A stretch of DNA of 64,000 nucleotides from Nocardia mangyaensis (lineage in GTDB: Bacteria; Actinomycetota; Actinomycetes; Mycobacteriales; Mycobacteriaceae): the NCBI RefSeq assembly GCF_001886715.1, contig NZ_CP018082.1, positions 1,798,001 to 1,862,000 on the forward strand, read 5' to 3'. Both the position numbers and the translations under genes were made by a program. The notes under the pieces are model-generated. The model was not told the DNA's origin. It saw nothing but the letters and a program-made list of their open reading frames with translations, and made no database searches. This document shows positions 18,320 through 27,651 of the stretch, one piece after another (the first letter of the stretch is position 1; the number at the start of each line of letters is the position of its first letter).

Positions 18320-21300
18320 ATCACCCCGTTCGTCTTCAGCGCGTCGACGAGTTCGGCCGGATCAGCCGGGCAGATCGTCCACCCCTGTGCAGTCATCGTA
18401 GGAGCCGCCTCGGGATCGCCCAGGAGGACCCCGATGCGGGCATCCGGCCAGCCGATGTCGATGACATCACCACGATCGGTCTCGACACCGAGCACCGGGA
18501 CCGGGACGCCGATCGACGCAAGACCGAGAACGAGTTCGCGTTCGGCATCGGAGATGGTGTCGTCGTAGAGCTCTTGCCACGCGGGTGTCAGTTCGACCGC
18601 AGCCGGACGAGCGCCACTGGTCCGTACCGGACCACCTGGCGTGACACCATCGAGGGCGCCGGTACTGGCATCGAGCAGTGTGCGCGTGGTGATCGTGTGA
18701 CCGTCGAGCCCGAACCAGTTGGACAGGCGCAGCCATTCCTTCCACGCATGGCCATCCCGGACTTCGAGTGCTTCGTCGCGGTCGTCGAGCGCCAGCACCG
18801 CGTCGATGGTCTTCATCGTTGCGGGCACGGCAGCGGTGATGGTCAGTGGACCGTCCGTATAGGACCAGCAGTTGTACTCGCCCTTGACGATCGGCGTGCC
18901 GCTGCCGTTGATCAGGTCGAGCGCCCAGCTCCCGATCGCTTCGCTGTCCCCCCTGGTCTTGCCGTTCTGCAAGAACATCAAGGGGAGCCATCGACCGACC
19001 GCGGCCCAGGCATCCCGGTCCGGGTCCACCATGAATTCGATCAGCTGGGTGATCGGATCGGCGTGCAAGAGATTGAACAGCGCAGGGCGCAGATTCCCTT
19101 GTTTCCGGGTGAGTCCGGCGAGTTTGTCGGTGAACCAGCTGGGTTGCTCCGGCTGAGCGCTGGTGAACCGGACGAGATCGTCGTGACCGAACGCCCACAC
19201 GAGAACACCGCCCGAACGCAGGATCTCGCGCTTGCGGGCATCATCGCTGACCCGGTTCTTACCCGGCACGGCGTGATACTTCCGCCCATCGGCGAACACG
19301 GCGATGATCGGGACCTCGGGGTCTTCGGTGCGTAGCTGGAAATCGGGCTGGCTGTTGCCCATCAGGACCTGTGGCTCGAGCTGCCACTTGCGAATCTTCG
19401 TGCCGGGCAACTTGATCGTCGCGGTGGGCCCATAGGTGCCCGGACGCTCGGTGATCGTCGCCCCCATCGTCGTCAACCGCTCGGTGAACGCCCGATAGAA
19501 CTCGCGCTCGAGCGGTGACTCAGGGCTCACGACCGGTTTGGCAGGCGACTCCTCGGTGATCGTTTCCAGCCACCGGACCGCGTCGGGTTCGCTGCCTTGG
19601 CAGGCGAGCAGATCGTCGAGCACCTTGGCCGCGGTGACTCGCGAGACCTTGTCCAGTTCCCGTGGCGGGGCGAAGGGCAGCAGGCACTTGTGGCATGCCA
19701 GCCGATCCGTGCAATCGCAGTTCTTGACGACCTCGCGGGCCGCCGCGAGTACTTCCCATACCCGGCGAGGATTGGCGAAGTCGGCGAGATAGCCGGTGCC
19801 GCCGGGAACGGTGTCGTGGATGAGCAGGGCTCGCTGGTTGGGCGCGTGCAGCGCATCGGTGATCGCCGCGACATCGAGATGCTCGGGCGAGCCACCGATC
19901 ACCTGCCGCAACCCGAGCAGGATCGCCGCGCTGAGGCTCGGATGAGCGAACGAGTCGTATTCGAGCCAGCCGGGCAGATGCAGCAGCACGGCCTGCGTGC
20001 GCAACGTTCGGGCCAGCGCGATCTCGCGAACATGCTTCTCGTCATCGGCTTTTCGAAACTTGCACCAGCTCCGGTGCTCGTGCGGCTCGTTGCGGCCTGC
20101 CACCTTGTCGAGCTGTCCGCATCCTGAACAGACCCGGAAGAGTCCACCGGTTGTGGAGTTTCCGGCCACCAGGCGTTTGCTGCCCTGCGAGTTGCGCCGA
20201 CCCATGTTGAGCCAGCGAATGTCCATGCGCCGCAGGTACTCCGCACCGAAATCCTGCTCGGCGACGAACCACCGTTTGGTGATGTTGTCCGGGTCGATGT
20301 CGGCTGCGGTCAGCACGGTGAACGACTCCTGGCGCCGTTCGTCGCGGATGTCGTTGATCGCGGACTCGTCGCGGCGGACCTCAGCCGACACCTTGGCCAT
20401 TTCGACCACCTGCAGCTGCTGGCTCACGTCGGCGATGGCACCGGAGTGACAGCGGGGGCACTGGATCGGCGGCGGCGTCCGGTCGGCACCGTGGCTGATC
20501 CCGGCCCAGCCGCAGGACGGGCACACTCGCCAAGTATGGATCGCGGATTCGCCCGCTCCGAGGTCGACCGCATCGATTTCCACGGCCAGACCCTGGGCAT
20601 AAAAAGTGGCGCCGGGCGCGAGCTCGGTCAGCGCAACCCGCGATCCGCGCTGATAGCTGGCGGTGTCCTCGGCATATTCGTTGGTGTCGGGATCGATCCA
20701 GGTGATGCCCACGTCGAGGGAGACGGCATCGTCGAGGAGTGTGTAGTTGGGCAGCACGCCGTAGCGTTCGAGCACACCCACCCAGTGTTCGGTGGTCAGG
20801 TCGTTGATGCTCTTGGACAGCAGCCGCAGGGTGCCGCGCGCGGTGCGCAGGTCGCGCCGGTCGTCGTCGGTGGCGGCGGGGGAGGCGGCGCGCTGCTCGA
20901 AGTCCGGCAGCGCGGCATCGACAGCCGTGCGTCGATGCCGCAGCTCGTCGACGTCGCGGTTCCAGCGATGCACGGCTTCGCGCAACAGCACCCCGAGCCC
21001 GCTGTACTCGCCGAGTCCAGGTGGTGTCGCCCAGGCGCGTAGGCTAGCTGTCGTTGTTGCGCCGAGCAGATCGCCGAACTGGCCGAGGAACTCGTCGAGC
21101 AAGAGATCGGCGTCGTCGTCGGCGACCTCGATCAGCGTGCCCATCCAGGTTCCCTCGTCGAAACTCGAGAGCACGTTGGCCGCGCTTCCAGGATCTTCTG
21201 CCCCAGCCTTCCGCGAGAGCCGGTCGACGATATGCGCGAGGTACTGGCGCTGAAGGATCTCCTCCGCGGTGAGGTAGGTGGCCGGCGGGCGAACTTCGCC

Positions 21301-24300
21301 TTGGATAACCGACGTCGGGTCACCCAGTTTCGGTAGGTGCTCGCCCCGGCCACGGACGAAGGCGAGGGCGAGTGAGTTGCCGGTGAGACGACCCGCGCGA
21401 CCGACGCGCTGCAGGTACGACGACACGGCCCGTGGCATGGACCCGAGCATCACCGTGGACAGGTCGCCGATATCGATACCCATCTCCAGCGTTGGGGTCG
21501 CGACGAGAACATTCGGAGCGGTCGGGTCGGAGTCGGTCTTCTTGAACTTGGTTTCGTACTCGAGCCGGGTCTTGGTCGGCAGCAGCGAGGTGTGTTCGCG
21601 CGCGACCACCCGCTTCATCTCCGAGCTGTCGTAGAGGCTGCGATAGAAGTTGTCGTGCTTGGCCGCCCTGGTCAGTCGGCCGGGGCACCGGGTGAGCAGG
21701 CAGGGCGCACCGTCGAGCTGGTCGATGACGGCAGTGCTGCCCGGCGTCGGTGTCTGGCAGACATCGCACACGAGCAGGTACTTCATCCCGGCCAGCCCCT
21801 CGACAGCGGGTATTCCGACCATCACCGTGTCGTGCGTCAACTGGTATGCGGTGAGCGACTTCTCGGTACTCGCGGTATTCACCACTCGTTCCTCGGCGAG
21901 GACATCGAACAGCGCCCGTGCGAGGAATCCGCCCTCGTGCGGTGAAACGTTCAAGCACTGCGCCGCCCACCTCGCGTACCAGGAGGAGGACGCGGTGATC
22001 GGGTCGAATCCTTCGGGAACGGTCCGGCCGCCGACTGCCGGAAAGGCCGGTGCGGGACGGCCTTTCGGGAAGGCAGGCATTCCCTGACCTCGGGGACGGC
22101 CGCCCCACACCCACCGCCGGTTGGCATCGTGGTGGACGTATTTCGCGAGCCACTCGTGCGCGATCGCGCCGCGGGTGCGCATCCGTTCCGCGACACCGCG
22201 CACCCAGTGAGTGACGGCCGAAGGATCGGGCTCGGCGAAGGTCAGCTGGTGTTCGGTCCGTTCGAGCGCGGTGACACCGAGCTGGGCAACTCGTTGCGCG
22301 GAGCCCAGATCCACCTCGGCCACCACGCTGCCGGTCAGCTCGAGCGTGCGGCCGAGCCTGGACTGCAGCCCGAACTCCAGGTCGATGTCGAACTGAACTC
22401 GTCGTGCCACGCTCTTGGTTGCCTTGCGCCGCAGAGCAGCCGGGGTATCGGGCTGCCAGAACGCGGCGAAGGCCTCGTGCTCGACAATGTCGGGTGCGAG
22501 CAGGTGATAGCGTCGGCCCGAATCCTCGGCTGCCCGTTCGAGCACGGCATCACGCAGTTCTGACAGCGTCAGCATCTGCGCACCACTGACGCTGTCGCCC
22601 AAGGCATTGCGCAGGGTCGAACGCAGGCTGAGCGTATGCGATCGGGCCTGGACGAACCCGGCGCGATGGGCCGCGTCCTGCACGCTGTCGGTGAAGACCA
22701 GGGCCTTCTTCTCGACCTTGTCCAGTTGCGCGTCGCCGAACAGATTCGACAGTGCCACCGACAACTGGGTGGCGATCGCACTACCCAGGAACCGGATACC
22801 GTCGTCGGAGCCGCATGCAGGGCACAGATCCTTGCGCGAGTTCTCATCGGCGTCGGGTCCGCTGAGGAAGAGCACCGGCAGGACACGCCCGTCGACCAGT
22901 TCCGCGCTGTCGGCATCGGGACGCTGATCGACGATCTCCCGATCGTCCACCCGGAACCAGCGCAAACCCTCGACCGCATCGGCCAATTCGGCCTCGGTCG
23001 GCGCGGAGATCAGCGCACGGAACCGCAGCCCGCCCGCGGCATGGTGGCTGCGGATGTCCTCGTCGCTGGTGTCGAGTGTGCTCCCGGTCGGTGCCAGCCG
23101 GACGCCCCAGCCGGAGCGACCGCAGTGGCGGCAGTAGAGCGACGGGTAGTAGTCGGTGCCTGTGTCGTCGAGCGCACCGTCGTCGGGCCAGCGGAACAGC
23201 GGCGTCACCGTCGCCGCTCGGTCGACCCGGGACAGCTCTCGGAACCACAGGTGCACATCGACATTCAGCGCGGAGCGCCCGACTTCGGCGCGCAGGTGTG
23301 ACAGCGCCGCGAAGAGATAGTCGACATAGCGTTCGCGCTGGGCGAGCCCCCGTCCGAGATCCCGCTCGCCAGTGGGGGAGGGCAGCGCAGTCGCCGCCAG
23401 CTCCTTCACCGAGATCACATCGAGGGAGCTTCGCAGTATGCGCGCGAGGGTTCCGTGCCGCTTGACCAGATCCAGCATCTCGGTCTCGTCCAGCCGGTGC
23501 AGTCCGGCGGCGATCCGCTCCGGCGAGTCATCGATGTCGGAAGTGTGCCGGAACAGGCTGGCCAGCACCGCAGCGGTGACCCGCTTGTTGGTGAGTGCTT
23601 TCGCCGCCACACGATCCAGCTCCGCGACAGCCTCGCTGATCACCGGCTCGACCGGCGAGTAAGTTCGGTCGAGCGCGGGGCTGCGGCTACCCAACCATTC
23701 CTCGGGGTCGACTCGTGTCTCACCGATCAAGGTCTCCGTGTCGAACGGCTCACCGAACACTGTTTCGGCAAAATCCAGCATCGCCGTCGGCTCGCCCTTG
23801 GATCCGAGCGTCGCCGACGTCGCCACCGGCGTGATCTTGCCCAGCGGCCGCAGCCGATCCTCGTCGGTGACCGGCGACCGGGTTGTCCAGTGCGACTTGA
23901 TCGTGAGCCCGAGCCTGCGCAGCAGCATCGCGACATCAGTACCCTGCGCGCCGTCGTAGGTGTGGAACTCGTCGAGCACCACGTACTGCAACGAGGTCGC
24001 CGACTGCCGCCACATCGGCGCCCGATCAGATCGCAGCAGCATGTGGTCGAGCATCTTGTAGTTGGTCAGCAGAATGTCTGGTGGCGAATCGTGCATGAGC
24101 CGACGATCGGTGATCAGCCCCGCCTCCGACACCAGAGTCCGCCCACCCGAGGACTGCTCCCCGGTATAGAGCCCGGCGGTGACTCCCGCCAGCTCGGGGT
24201 GGCCGGCGATCATCTTCGCGAGCCGCTGCTCCTGATCGTTGGCCAGCGCATTCATCGGATAGATGATCAGCGCCTTCATCCCCGACACCCCGGCCTTCTT

Positions 24301-24678
24301 GGCCCGCAGCACATGGTCGAGGATCGGGATCAGGAACGATTCCGTCTTACCTGAACCAGTTCCGGTGGTGACCAGCGTCGGCTGCGGTCGCCGATGGAAC
24401 TTGCTCGAGAGGCGCTCGAACGCGGCCGCCTGATGCCCGTAGGGCTCGAAGTACTTCGGCCACCAGTTCAGGTGCATCCCCCAGTTGCCCCGTGCCGAGG
24501 AGAACGGCAAGCGCAGCCGCACATAGGGGCCTTTGAACATTCCGTCGCGCGGATGCCCGATGAAGTCGGTGAGCGCACCCTGGGTATCCGGGTCGGTCAG
24601 CGCGAAGGTCGTCGTCAGATAGTCGGTCAACCCCTCCCGCAGCCGCTCGGCCTGCAGGGTCGGAAGCAAGGCCCCCAC
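18316..24678 (-). CDS. Giant DruE/COG1205-like helicase with DUF1998 and nuclease-like C-terminus
   Basis: The 2120-aa SF2 helicase has Walker A TTGTGSGKTESF near residue 108, the DExH box LDEFHTYDGAQGTD near 237, and motifs V/VI in TLEMGIDIGDLSTV and SSYLQRVGRAGR near 1080. CxxC pairs recur (YCRHCGRSGW, LCPACGSDDG, CDVCQTP, CPSCGW, CPRCHSG, CSGCG). The DUF1998 block HDTVPGGTGYLADF with CDCTDRLACHKC is near 1620. After it, PLEREFYRAF, QPDFQL and VFADGRKYH resemble the Vsr/DUF559-type nuclease fold. Size and order are closest to Druantia DruE; DISARM DrmB and MrfA share parts. Start GTG 24678 follows GAGGAG. It heads the operon with the two UvrD paralogues. Confidence 0.85.
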   Translation of the reverse strand: MGALLPTLQAERLREGLTDYLTTTFALTDPDTQGALTDFIGHPRDGMFKGPYVRLRLPFSSARGNWGMHLNWWPKYFEPYGHQAAAFERLSSKFHRRPQPTLVTTGTGSGKTESFLIPILDHVLRAKKAGVSGMKALIIYPMNALANDQEQRLAKMIAGHPELAGVTAGLYTGEQSSGGRTLVSEAGLITDRRLMHDSPPDILLTNYKMLDHMLLRSDRAPMWRQSATSLQYVVLDEFHTYDGAQGTDVAMLLRRLGLTIKSHWTTRSPVTDEDRLRPLGKITPVATSATLGSKGEPTAMLDFAETVFGEPFDTETLIGETRVDPEEWLGSRSPALDRTYSPVEPVISEAVAELDRVAAKALTNKRVTAAVLASLFRHTSDIDDSPERIAAGLHRLDETEMLDLVKRHGTLARILRSSLDVISVKELAATALPSPTGERDLGRGLAQRERYVDYLFAALSHLRAEVGRSALNVDVHLWFRELSRVDRAATVTPLFRWPDDGALDDTGTDYYPSLYCRHCGRSGWGVRLAPTGSTLDTSDEDIRSHHAAGGLRFRALISAPTEAELADAVEGLRWFRVDDREIVDQRPDADSAELVDGRVLPVLFLSGPDADENSRKDLCPACGSDDGIRFLGSAIATQLSVALSNLFGDAQLDKVEKKALVFTDSVQDAAHRAGFVQARSHTLSLRSTLRNALGDSVSGAQMLTLSELRDAVLERAAEDSGRRYHLLAPDIVEHEAFAAFWQPDTPAALRRKATKSVARRVQFDIDLEFGLQSRLGRTLELTGSVVAEVDLGSAQRVAQLGVTALERTEHQLTFAEPDPSAVTHWVRGVAERMRTRGAIAHEWLAKYVHHDANRRWVWGGRPRGQGMPAFPKGRPAPAFPAVGGRTVPEGFDPITASSSWYARWAAQCLNVSPHEGGFLARALFDVLAEERVVNTASTEKSLTAYQLTHDTVMVGIPAVEGLAGMKYLLVCDVCQTPTPGSTAVIDQLDGAPCLLTRCPGRLTRAAKHDNFYRSLYDSSEMKRVVAREHTSLLPTKTRLEYETKFKKTDSDPTAPNVLVATPTLEMGIDIGDLSTVMLGSMPRAVSSYLQRVGRAGRLTGNSLALAFVRGRGEHLPKLGDPTSVIQGEVRPPATYLTAEEILQRQYLAHIVDRLSRKAGAEDPGSAANVLSSFDEGTWMGTLIEVADDDADLLLDEFLGQFGDLLGATTTASLRAWATPPGLGEYSGLGVLLREAVHRWNRDVDELRHRRTAVDAALPDFEQRAASPAATDDDRRDLRTARGTLRLLSKSINDLTTEHWVGVLERYGVLPNYTLLDDAVSLDVGITWIDPDTNEYAEDTASYQRGSRVALTELAPGATFYAQGLAVEIDAVDLGAGESAIHTWRVCPSCGWAGISHGADRTPPPIQCPRCHSGAIADVSQQLQVVEMAKVSAEVRRDESAINDIRDERRQESFTVLTAADIDPDNITKRWFVAEQDFGAEYLRRMDIRWLNMGRRNSQGSKRLVAGNSTTGGLFRVCSGCGQLDKVAGRNEPHEHRSWCKFRKADDEKHVREIALARTLRTQAVLLHLPGWLEYDSFAHPSLSAAILLGLRQVIGGSPEHLDVAAITDALHAPNQRALLIHDTVPGGTGYLADFANPRRVWEVLAAAREVVKNCDCTDRLACHKCLLPFAPPRELDKVSRVTAAKVLDDLLACQGSEPDAVRWLETITEESPAKPVVSPESPLEREFYRAFTERLTTMGATITERPGTYGPTATIKLPGTKIRKWQLEPQVLMGNSQPDFQLRTEDPEVPIIAVFADGRKYHAVPGKNRVSDDARKREILRSGGVLVWAFGHDDLVRFTSAQPEQPSWFTDKLAGLTRKQGNLRPALFNLLHADPITQLIEFMVDPDRDAWAAVGRWLPLMFLQNGKTRGDSEAIGSWALDLINGSGTPIVKGEYNCWSYTDGPLTITAAVPATMKTIDAVLALDDRDEALEVRDGHAWKEWLRLSNWFGLDGHTITTRTLLDASTGALDGVTPGGPVRTSGARPAAVELTPAWQELYDDTISDAERELVLGLASIGVPVPVLGVETDRGDVIDIGWPDARIGVLLGDPEAAPTMTAQGWTICPADPAELVDALKTNGVM

Positions 24679-24840
24679 GTGTGCTCCTCGAATATCAGTC
24701 AGCCGTTATGGCTGATCACCGGCTGTTCGCCACGTCTGTCGGATGCTAGTCGACCCAATGATTCCGGTCGGAAGATTCTGCGGCGCACGGCCGCTGGTCC
24801 CCTCGCTGAAGTTAACACGTTTACGCTAGCCCAGCAATGA

Positions 24841-24855
24841 TTGACGATGTTTTCA
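24841..24855 (+). promoter_or_regulatory. Island element B (TTGACGATGTTTTCA), promoter-like
   Basis: The element is identical to A2 and C. Here TTGACG is followed 17 bp later by TACGCT (24864-24869), a plausible -35/-10 pair about 40 bp before the lipoprotein start. A degenerate partner, TTAACACGTTTACG, lies at 24812-24825. Confidence 0.65.
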
Positions 24856-24907
24856 TCTAGAGGTACGCTGATTTCGGCCTATCGATCGTTCGATGGAAGG
24901 CAGGGCC

Positions 24908-25489
24908 GTGGACATCCGAATCTGGCGTGCGTTGGCGGTCCTCGGGTTCGGCACTGTTCTAGCGTTGTCCGGTTGCTCTGCCCCTGCCGACCAGCCACCT
25001 TCGATCGACCTGCCACCGACATCGCTGTCGGAGACTCCATCACCGACTACCGGCCTCGAATCACTTTCGCCCGCACCGCCCGAGTCGTTACCCACCTCGC
25101 CCGTGCCGGTAGCGCCAATTGAACCGCCCGCACAGCCCAGCCCGACCAACACGCCTGAGCCATTCCCGGTCCAATGCTTGGAAGGGACACCCGGGCCGGC
25201 CATCTGGAGTGACGGCACCACTCGCTATTCCCAGTGGTGCTTCGACACTCGAGGCGGTCAACAGAGCCTCGACGCGGAATCCGAGTCGGGAGCACCCTCG
25301 AATGGCCGGGGATACGAGTGCGGCGCAAACGGCTGTTTCTGGCCGGACGGCACCCCCGTCATCGGCGCCGACCGCTGCGGCCGCCTGTGCGGTGAACCCC
25401 CGACGTCCGGTGACGTCCAGGGTGAATGGATACAGTGCATCGCGGTGAAAACGACAGAGCAGTGCCGAGCGGAACTGGACGGCAACTGA
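24908..25489 (+). CDS. Small cysteine-containing lipoprotein, hypothetical
   Basis: Start GTG 24908 follows GGAAGG by seven bases, which is better than the ATG at 24893. The 193-aa product has a signal peptide with lipobox LALSGC, then a long Pro/Ser/Thr linker (about residues 20-75) and a compact cysteine-rich domain. The domain includes ECGANGCFWPDGTPVI and DRCGRLCGEPPTSGD, with several pairable cysteines. It is predicted to be a surface lipoprotein. No family was recognised. It lies just downstream of island element B and divergent from the giant helicase operon. Confidence 0.65.
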   Translation: MDIRIWRALAVLGFGTVLALSGCSAPADQPPSIDLPPTSLSETPSPTTGLESLSPAPPESLPTSPVPVAPIEPPAQPSPTNTPEPFPVQCLEGTPGPAIWSDGTTRYSQWCFDTRGGQQSLDAESESGAPSNGRGYECGANGCFWPDGTPVIGADRCGRLCGEPPTSGDVQGEWIQCIAVKTTEQCRAELDGN

Positions 25490-25662
25490 CGCGCTTCGCC
25501 TCGCAGCAGGCGGATCGGCGCAGAGCTCTCCGTCCTGAGCGTCGCTTTGCGTTGGCCGGGTGGGGGATGTTCACGTACGGTATCGATCGCAGCAGCGGGC
25601 CGAAGTGGGGGATCCGCTCCCAGTCACATCTTTGCGTCAAAGTTCACGCGTTACTGGATCGG

Positions 25663-25676
25663 GGCAGTACACTGCC
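25663..25676. promoter_or_regulatory. Palindromic operator before the toxin-antitoxin pair
   Basis: GGCAGT-AC-ACTGCC is a perfect 6-2-6 inverted repeat 14 bp upstream of the toxin ATG. It overlaps TACACT, a possible -10 box. That is the usual place for autorepression by a TA complex. Confidence 0.5.
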
Positions 25677-25690
25677 AAGAAAGTGAAGTT

Positions 25691-26068
25691 ATGTCTTCAT
25701 TTGAGCTGGAGGTCATCTATGAAGGTCGCGCACTGACGGTGTTTGGTGTGGTGGTGCCGGGACGCGGATGCCTCGCTTCGGCCTGGTTGGAGGGTCTACC
25801 GGTGCAGCCTCAAGCCCAGTTTCGGGCAAGGTTGGACAGGCTGACGGAGGTGGGCTTCCTGCGGAGCCCCGAAGAGATGCGCCCGTTGCAATGCAACGGC
25901 GAGCCACCTGTTCATGAGATCAAGACGAGGTCTGGACATCGGCTCTACGTAATCAGGTCGAGGCAGGACTGGGTGGCAACCCACGGTGCGGTCAAGCCGC
26001 CCGATCGCAAGGTATGCGCGCAGGCCGAACGGGCACGGGGGATCTGGAAGGAGGCGCAAGAACAATGA
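25691..26068 (+). CDS. HigB/RelE-like toxin
   Basis: The 125-aa protein starts at ATG 25691 (MSSFELEVIYEGRALTVFG) behind AAGTGAAG; the frame upstream to 25547 is not family-like. The pattern of a beta-rich N-terminus, HEIKTRSGHRLYVIRSR and a helical Lys/Arg-rich C-terminus (PDRKVCAQAERARGIWKEAQ) fits phage-derived Gp49/HigB-like toxins, which cleave mRNA at the ribosome. The toxin gene precedes the antitoxin gene, the higBA order. It overlaps the HTH gene by 4 bp (ATGA at 26065-26068). Confidence 0.7.
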   Translation: MSSFELEVIYEGRALTVFGVVVPGRGCLASAWLEGLPVQPQAQFRARLDRLTEVGFLRSPEEMRPLQCNGEPPVHEIKTRSGHRLYVIRSRQDWVATHGAVKPPDRKVCAQAERARGIWKEAQEQ

Positions 26069-26748
26069 CGACATGGTTTCGGCGGACGCCGGAGGCAGAG
26101 GCGCTGTTCGCGGAGGAGCGTCTGCTGTTGTCGGCTACCGAGATGGTGCACGGCGCATTGAACGCGAAGGGCGTGAGCAAGAAACAGCTGGCAGAATTGC
26201 TGGAAGTGGCGCCCACCGAAGTGAGCCAGCGATTGAGCGGCAGACGCAACCTCACTTTGCGAAGCTTGGCACGCATGATGTACGTCCTCGGATACCGCGT
26301 GCGCCTTGCTTCTGACGCACTCGGCGGAGCTGCGGGCCACGACGCTGTGGGCGCCCGAATCAGGCGGCACCTCGTGGATCGAGACGACTCCGCGGGGAAG
26401 GCATGGTCGGTCTGCTTCCGTGCATCGATCAGTGCCGACGGCGTCAGGGACAAAGCCGATTTCGCCACCCACATCGAAGAACTCTGGTCGAACCTGCAAA
26501 CGCTCGATCACATCTCCTCCGCCCGTCTCGACCACCGTGAAGACGAGATCTTGGTCGAACTCCAGGTCCACGCAGACGACCTGCTCCAGGCCTGCACCCG
26601 CGGCACAGCCGCAGTGCGAACCGCCATCCACACTGCCGGTGGCGAGACCCCCGGATGGGAGAAGGAAATGGAGCGGTTGGTTCGGCAGCTCCGATTGGAT
26701 GTCTCGTCGGATTCCGAGTGCCTCGACGAGACAACTGATCAGGCTTAG
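26065..26748 (+). CDS. HigA-like XRE antitoxin with extra C-terminal domain
   Basis: The 227-aa protein has a helix-turn-helix near residues 28-75 (GVSKKQLAELLEVAPTEVSQ, RLSGRRNLTLRSLARMMYVLG), the XRE type of HigA antitoxins. Residues 110-200 form a second domain (VCFRASISADGV, SSARLDHREDEILVELQVHA) not found in minimal antitoxins. It may be a sensor or toxin-binding module. It is translationally coupled to the toxin. A role as repressor at the 25663-25676 palindrome is inferred. Confidence 0.7.
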   Translation: MTTWFRRTPEAEALFAEERLLLSATEMVHGALNAKGVSKKQLAELLEVAPTEVSQRLSGRRNLTLRSLARMMYVLGYRVRLASDALGGAAGHDAVGARIRRHLVDRDDSAGKAWSVCFRASISADGVRDKADFATHIEELWSNLQTLDHISSARLDHREDEILVELQVHADDLLQACTRGTAAVRTAIHTAGGETPGWEKEMERLVRQLRLDVSSDSECLDETTDQA

Positions 26749-26918
26749 TTCGTTCGACAAGCTGACTACCTATTGCTCGCACGCGGCTGGCCGGTAGTCC
26801 TTCGGGTCGGTGAGCGGATGCTGAGTCGAGGTCTCATAGTCGAAATATGTTGTTGCGCTGTGATGTTCGATGTGCTGCGATGAATGATGTTGAGCACATG
26901 GTTTGCTGAGGGGGAGCT

Positions 26919-27617
26919 CTGAATCTCGACGAGGCTTGGCAACTCTGTCGAAAGTCCCTTCTGAAGGCCGGTATACGGCGTCAATGGTCCGCCGGGGCCG
27001 TGCTGATGCACGAAGGTGATCGGTCCGAGCATGTCGTCGTGATCGAGCATGGGCGCGTCAAGGTGACGTCAGCGGCAGCTACCGGCAAGCAGGCCCTTCT
27101 GGCCATTCGGGGTCCCGGTGACCTGCTCGGGGAGTTGTCTGCGATCGACGGCAAGGAACGTTCGGCCACGGTGACGGCCTTGTCGCAGGTGACCGCGACG
27201 TTGGTTCCAGGCTCGGCGTTTCGTGACCTGCTCATCGGTGATGGCCAGATCGCGTTCGCCCTGCTGCGGGTGGTGGTCGACCGCCTGCGGGAGGCCGACG
27301 TACAGCGTCTCGAATTCGGTGCGTACAACGTCACCGAGCGTATCGCGAGGCTCCTGGTCGACTACGCCAGACGCTACGGCGAGCAGGGAGATGACGGAGT
27401 GATCATCACCTTGCCGTTGTCGCAGGAAGAATTGGCACATGCCGCCGGCGCATCCCGCGAAGCGGTGTCCAAAGCACTGAAGCGGTTGCGCGATCTCGGC
27501 GTACTCCGCACCGGGCGGCGACGAATCGAGCTGCTGCGGCCGGATCTACTGGCCGACATCGTAAAAGGACTGCCGAGTGTGCATTTGGACGCAGACGCGC
27601 CTGGCCACCCCCGATAG
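26919..27617 (+). CDS. CRP/FNR-like cyclic-nucleotide-binding regulator
   Basis: The protein has a cNMP-binding beta-barrel with phosphate-binding cassette LGELSAIDGKERSATVTAL (Glu and Arg in the positions that hold ribose and phosphate), a dimerisation helix, and a winged helix SQEELAHAAGASREAVSKAL. From the first ATG/GTG (27000) the conserved N-terminal strands would be missing. The frame is open to 26910 and reads NLDEAWQLCRKSLLKAGIRR, so I place the start at CTG 26919, five bases after GAGGGGG. It lies 34 bp before a nucleotidyl cyclase-like gene whose product it may sense. Confidence 0.78.
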   Translation: MNLDEAWQLCRKSLLKAGIRRQWSAGAVLMHEGDRSEHVVVIEHGRVKVTSAAATGKQALLAIRGPGDLLGELSAIDGKERSATVTALSQVTATLVPGSAFRDLLIGDGQIAFALLRVVVDRLREADVQRLEFGAYNVTERIARLLVDYARRYGEQGDDGVIITLPLSQEELAHAAGASREAVSKALKRLRDLGVLRTGRRRIELLRPDLLADIVKGLPSVHLDADAPGHPR

Positions 27618-27651
27618 ACATGAGGCGACTCACACCACACGGAGGCACACC

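Noticed and set aside
11848..24678. Calling the methyltransferase/helicase locus DISARM or BREX
   Set aside because: No DrmA/DrmB/DrmC set, no PglZ, BrxC or Lon-like gene. The DUF1998 helicase is a single giant protein of DruE type, and two UvrD genes are extra.
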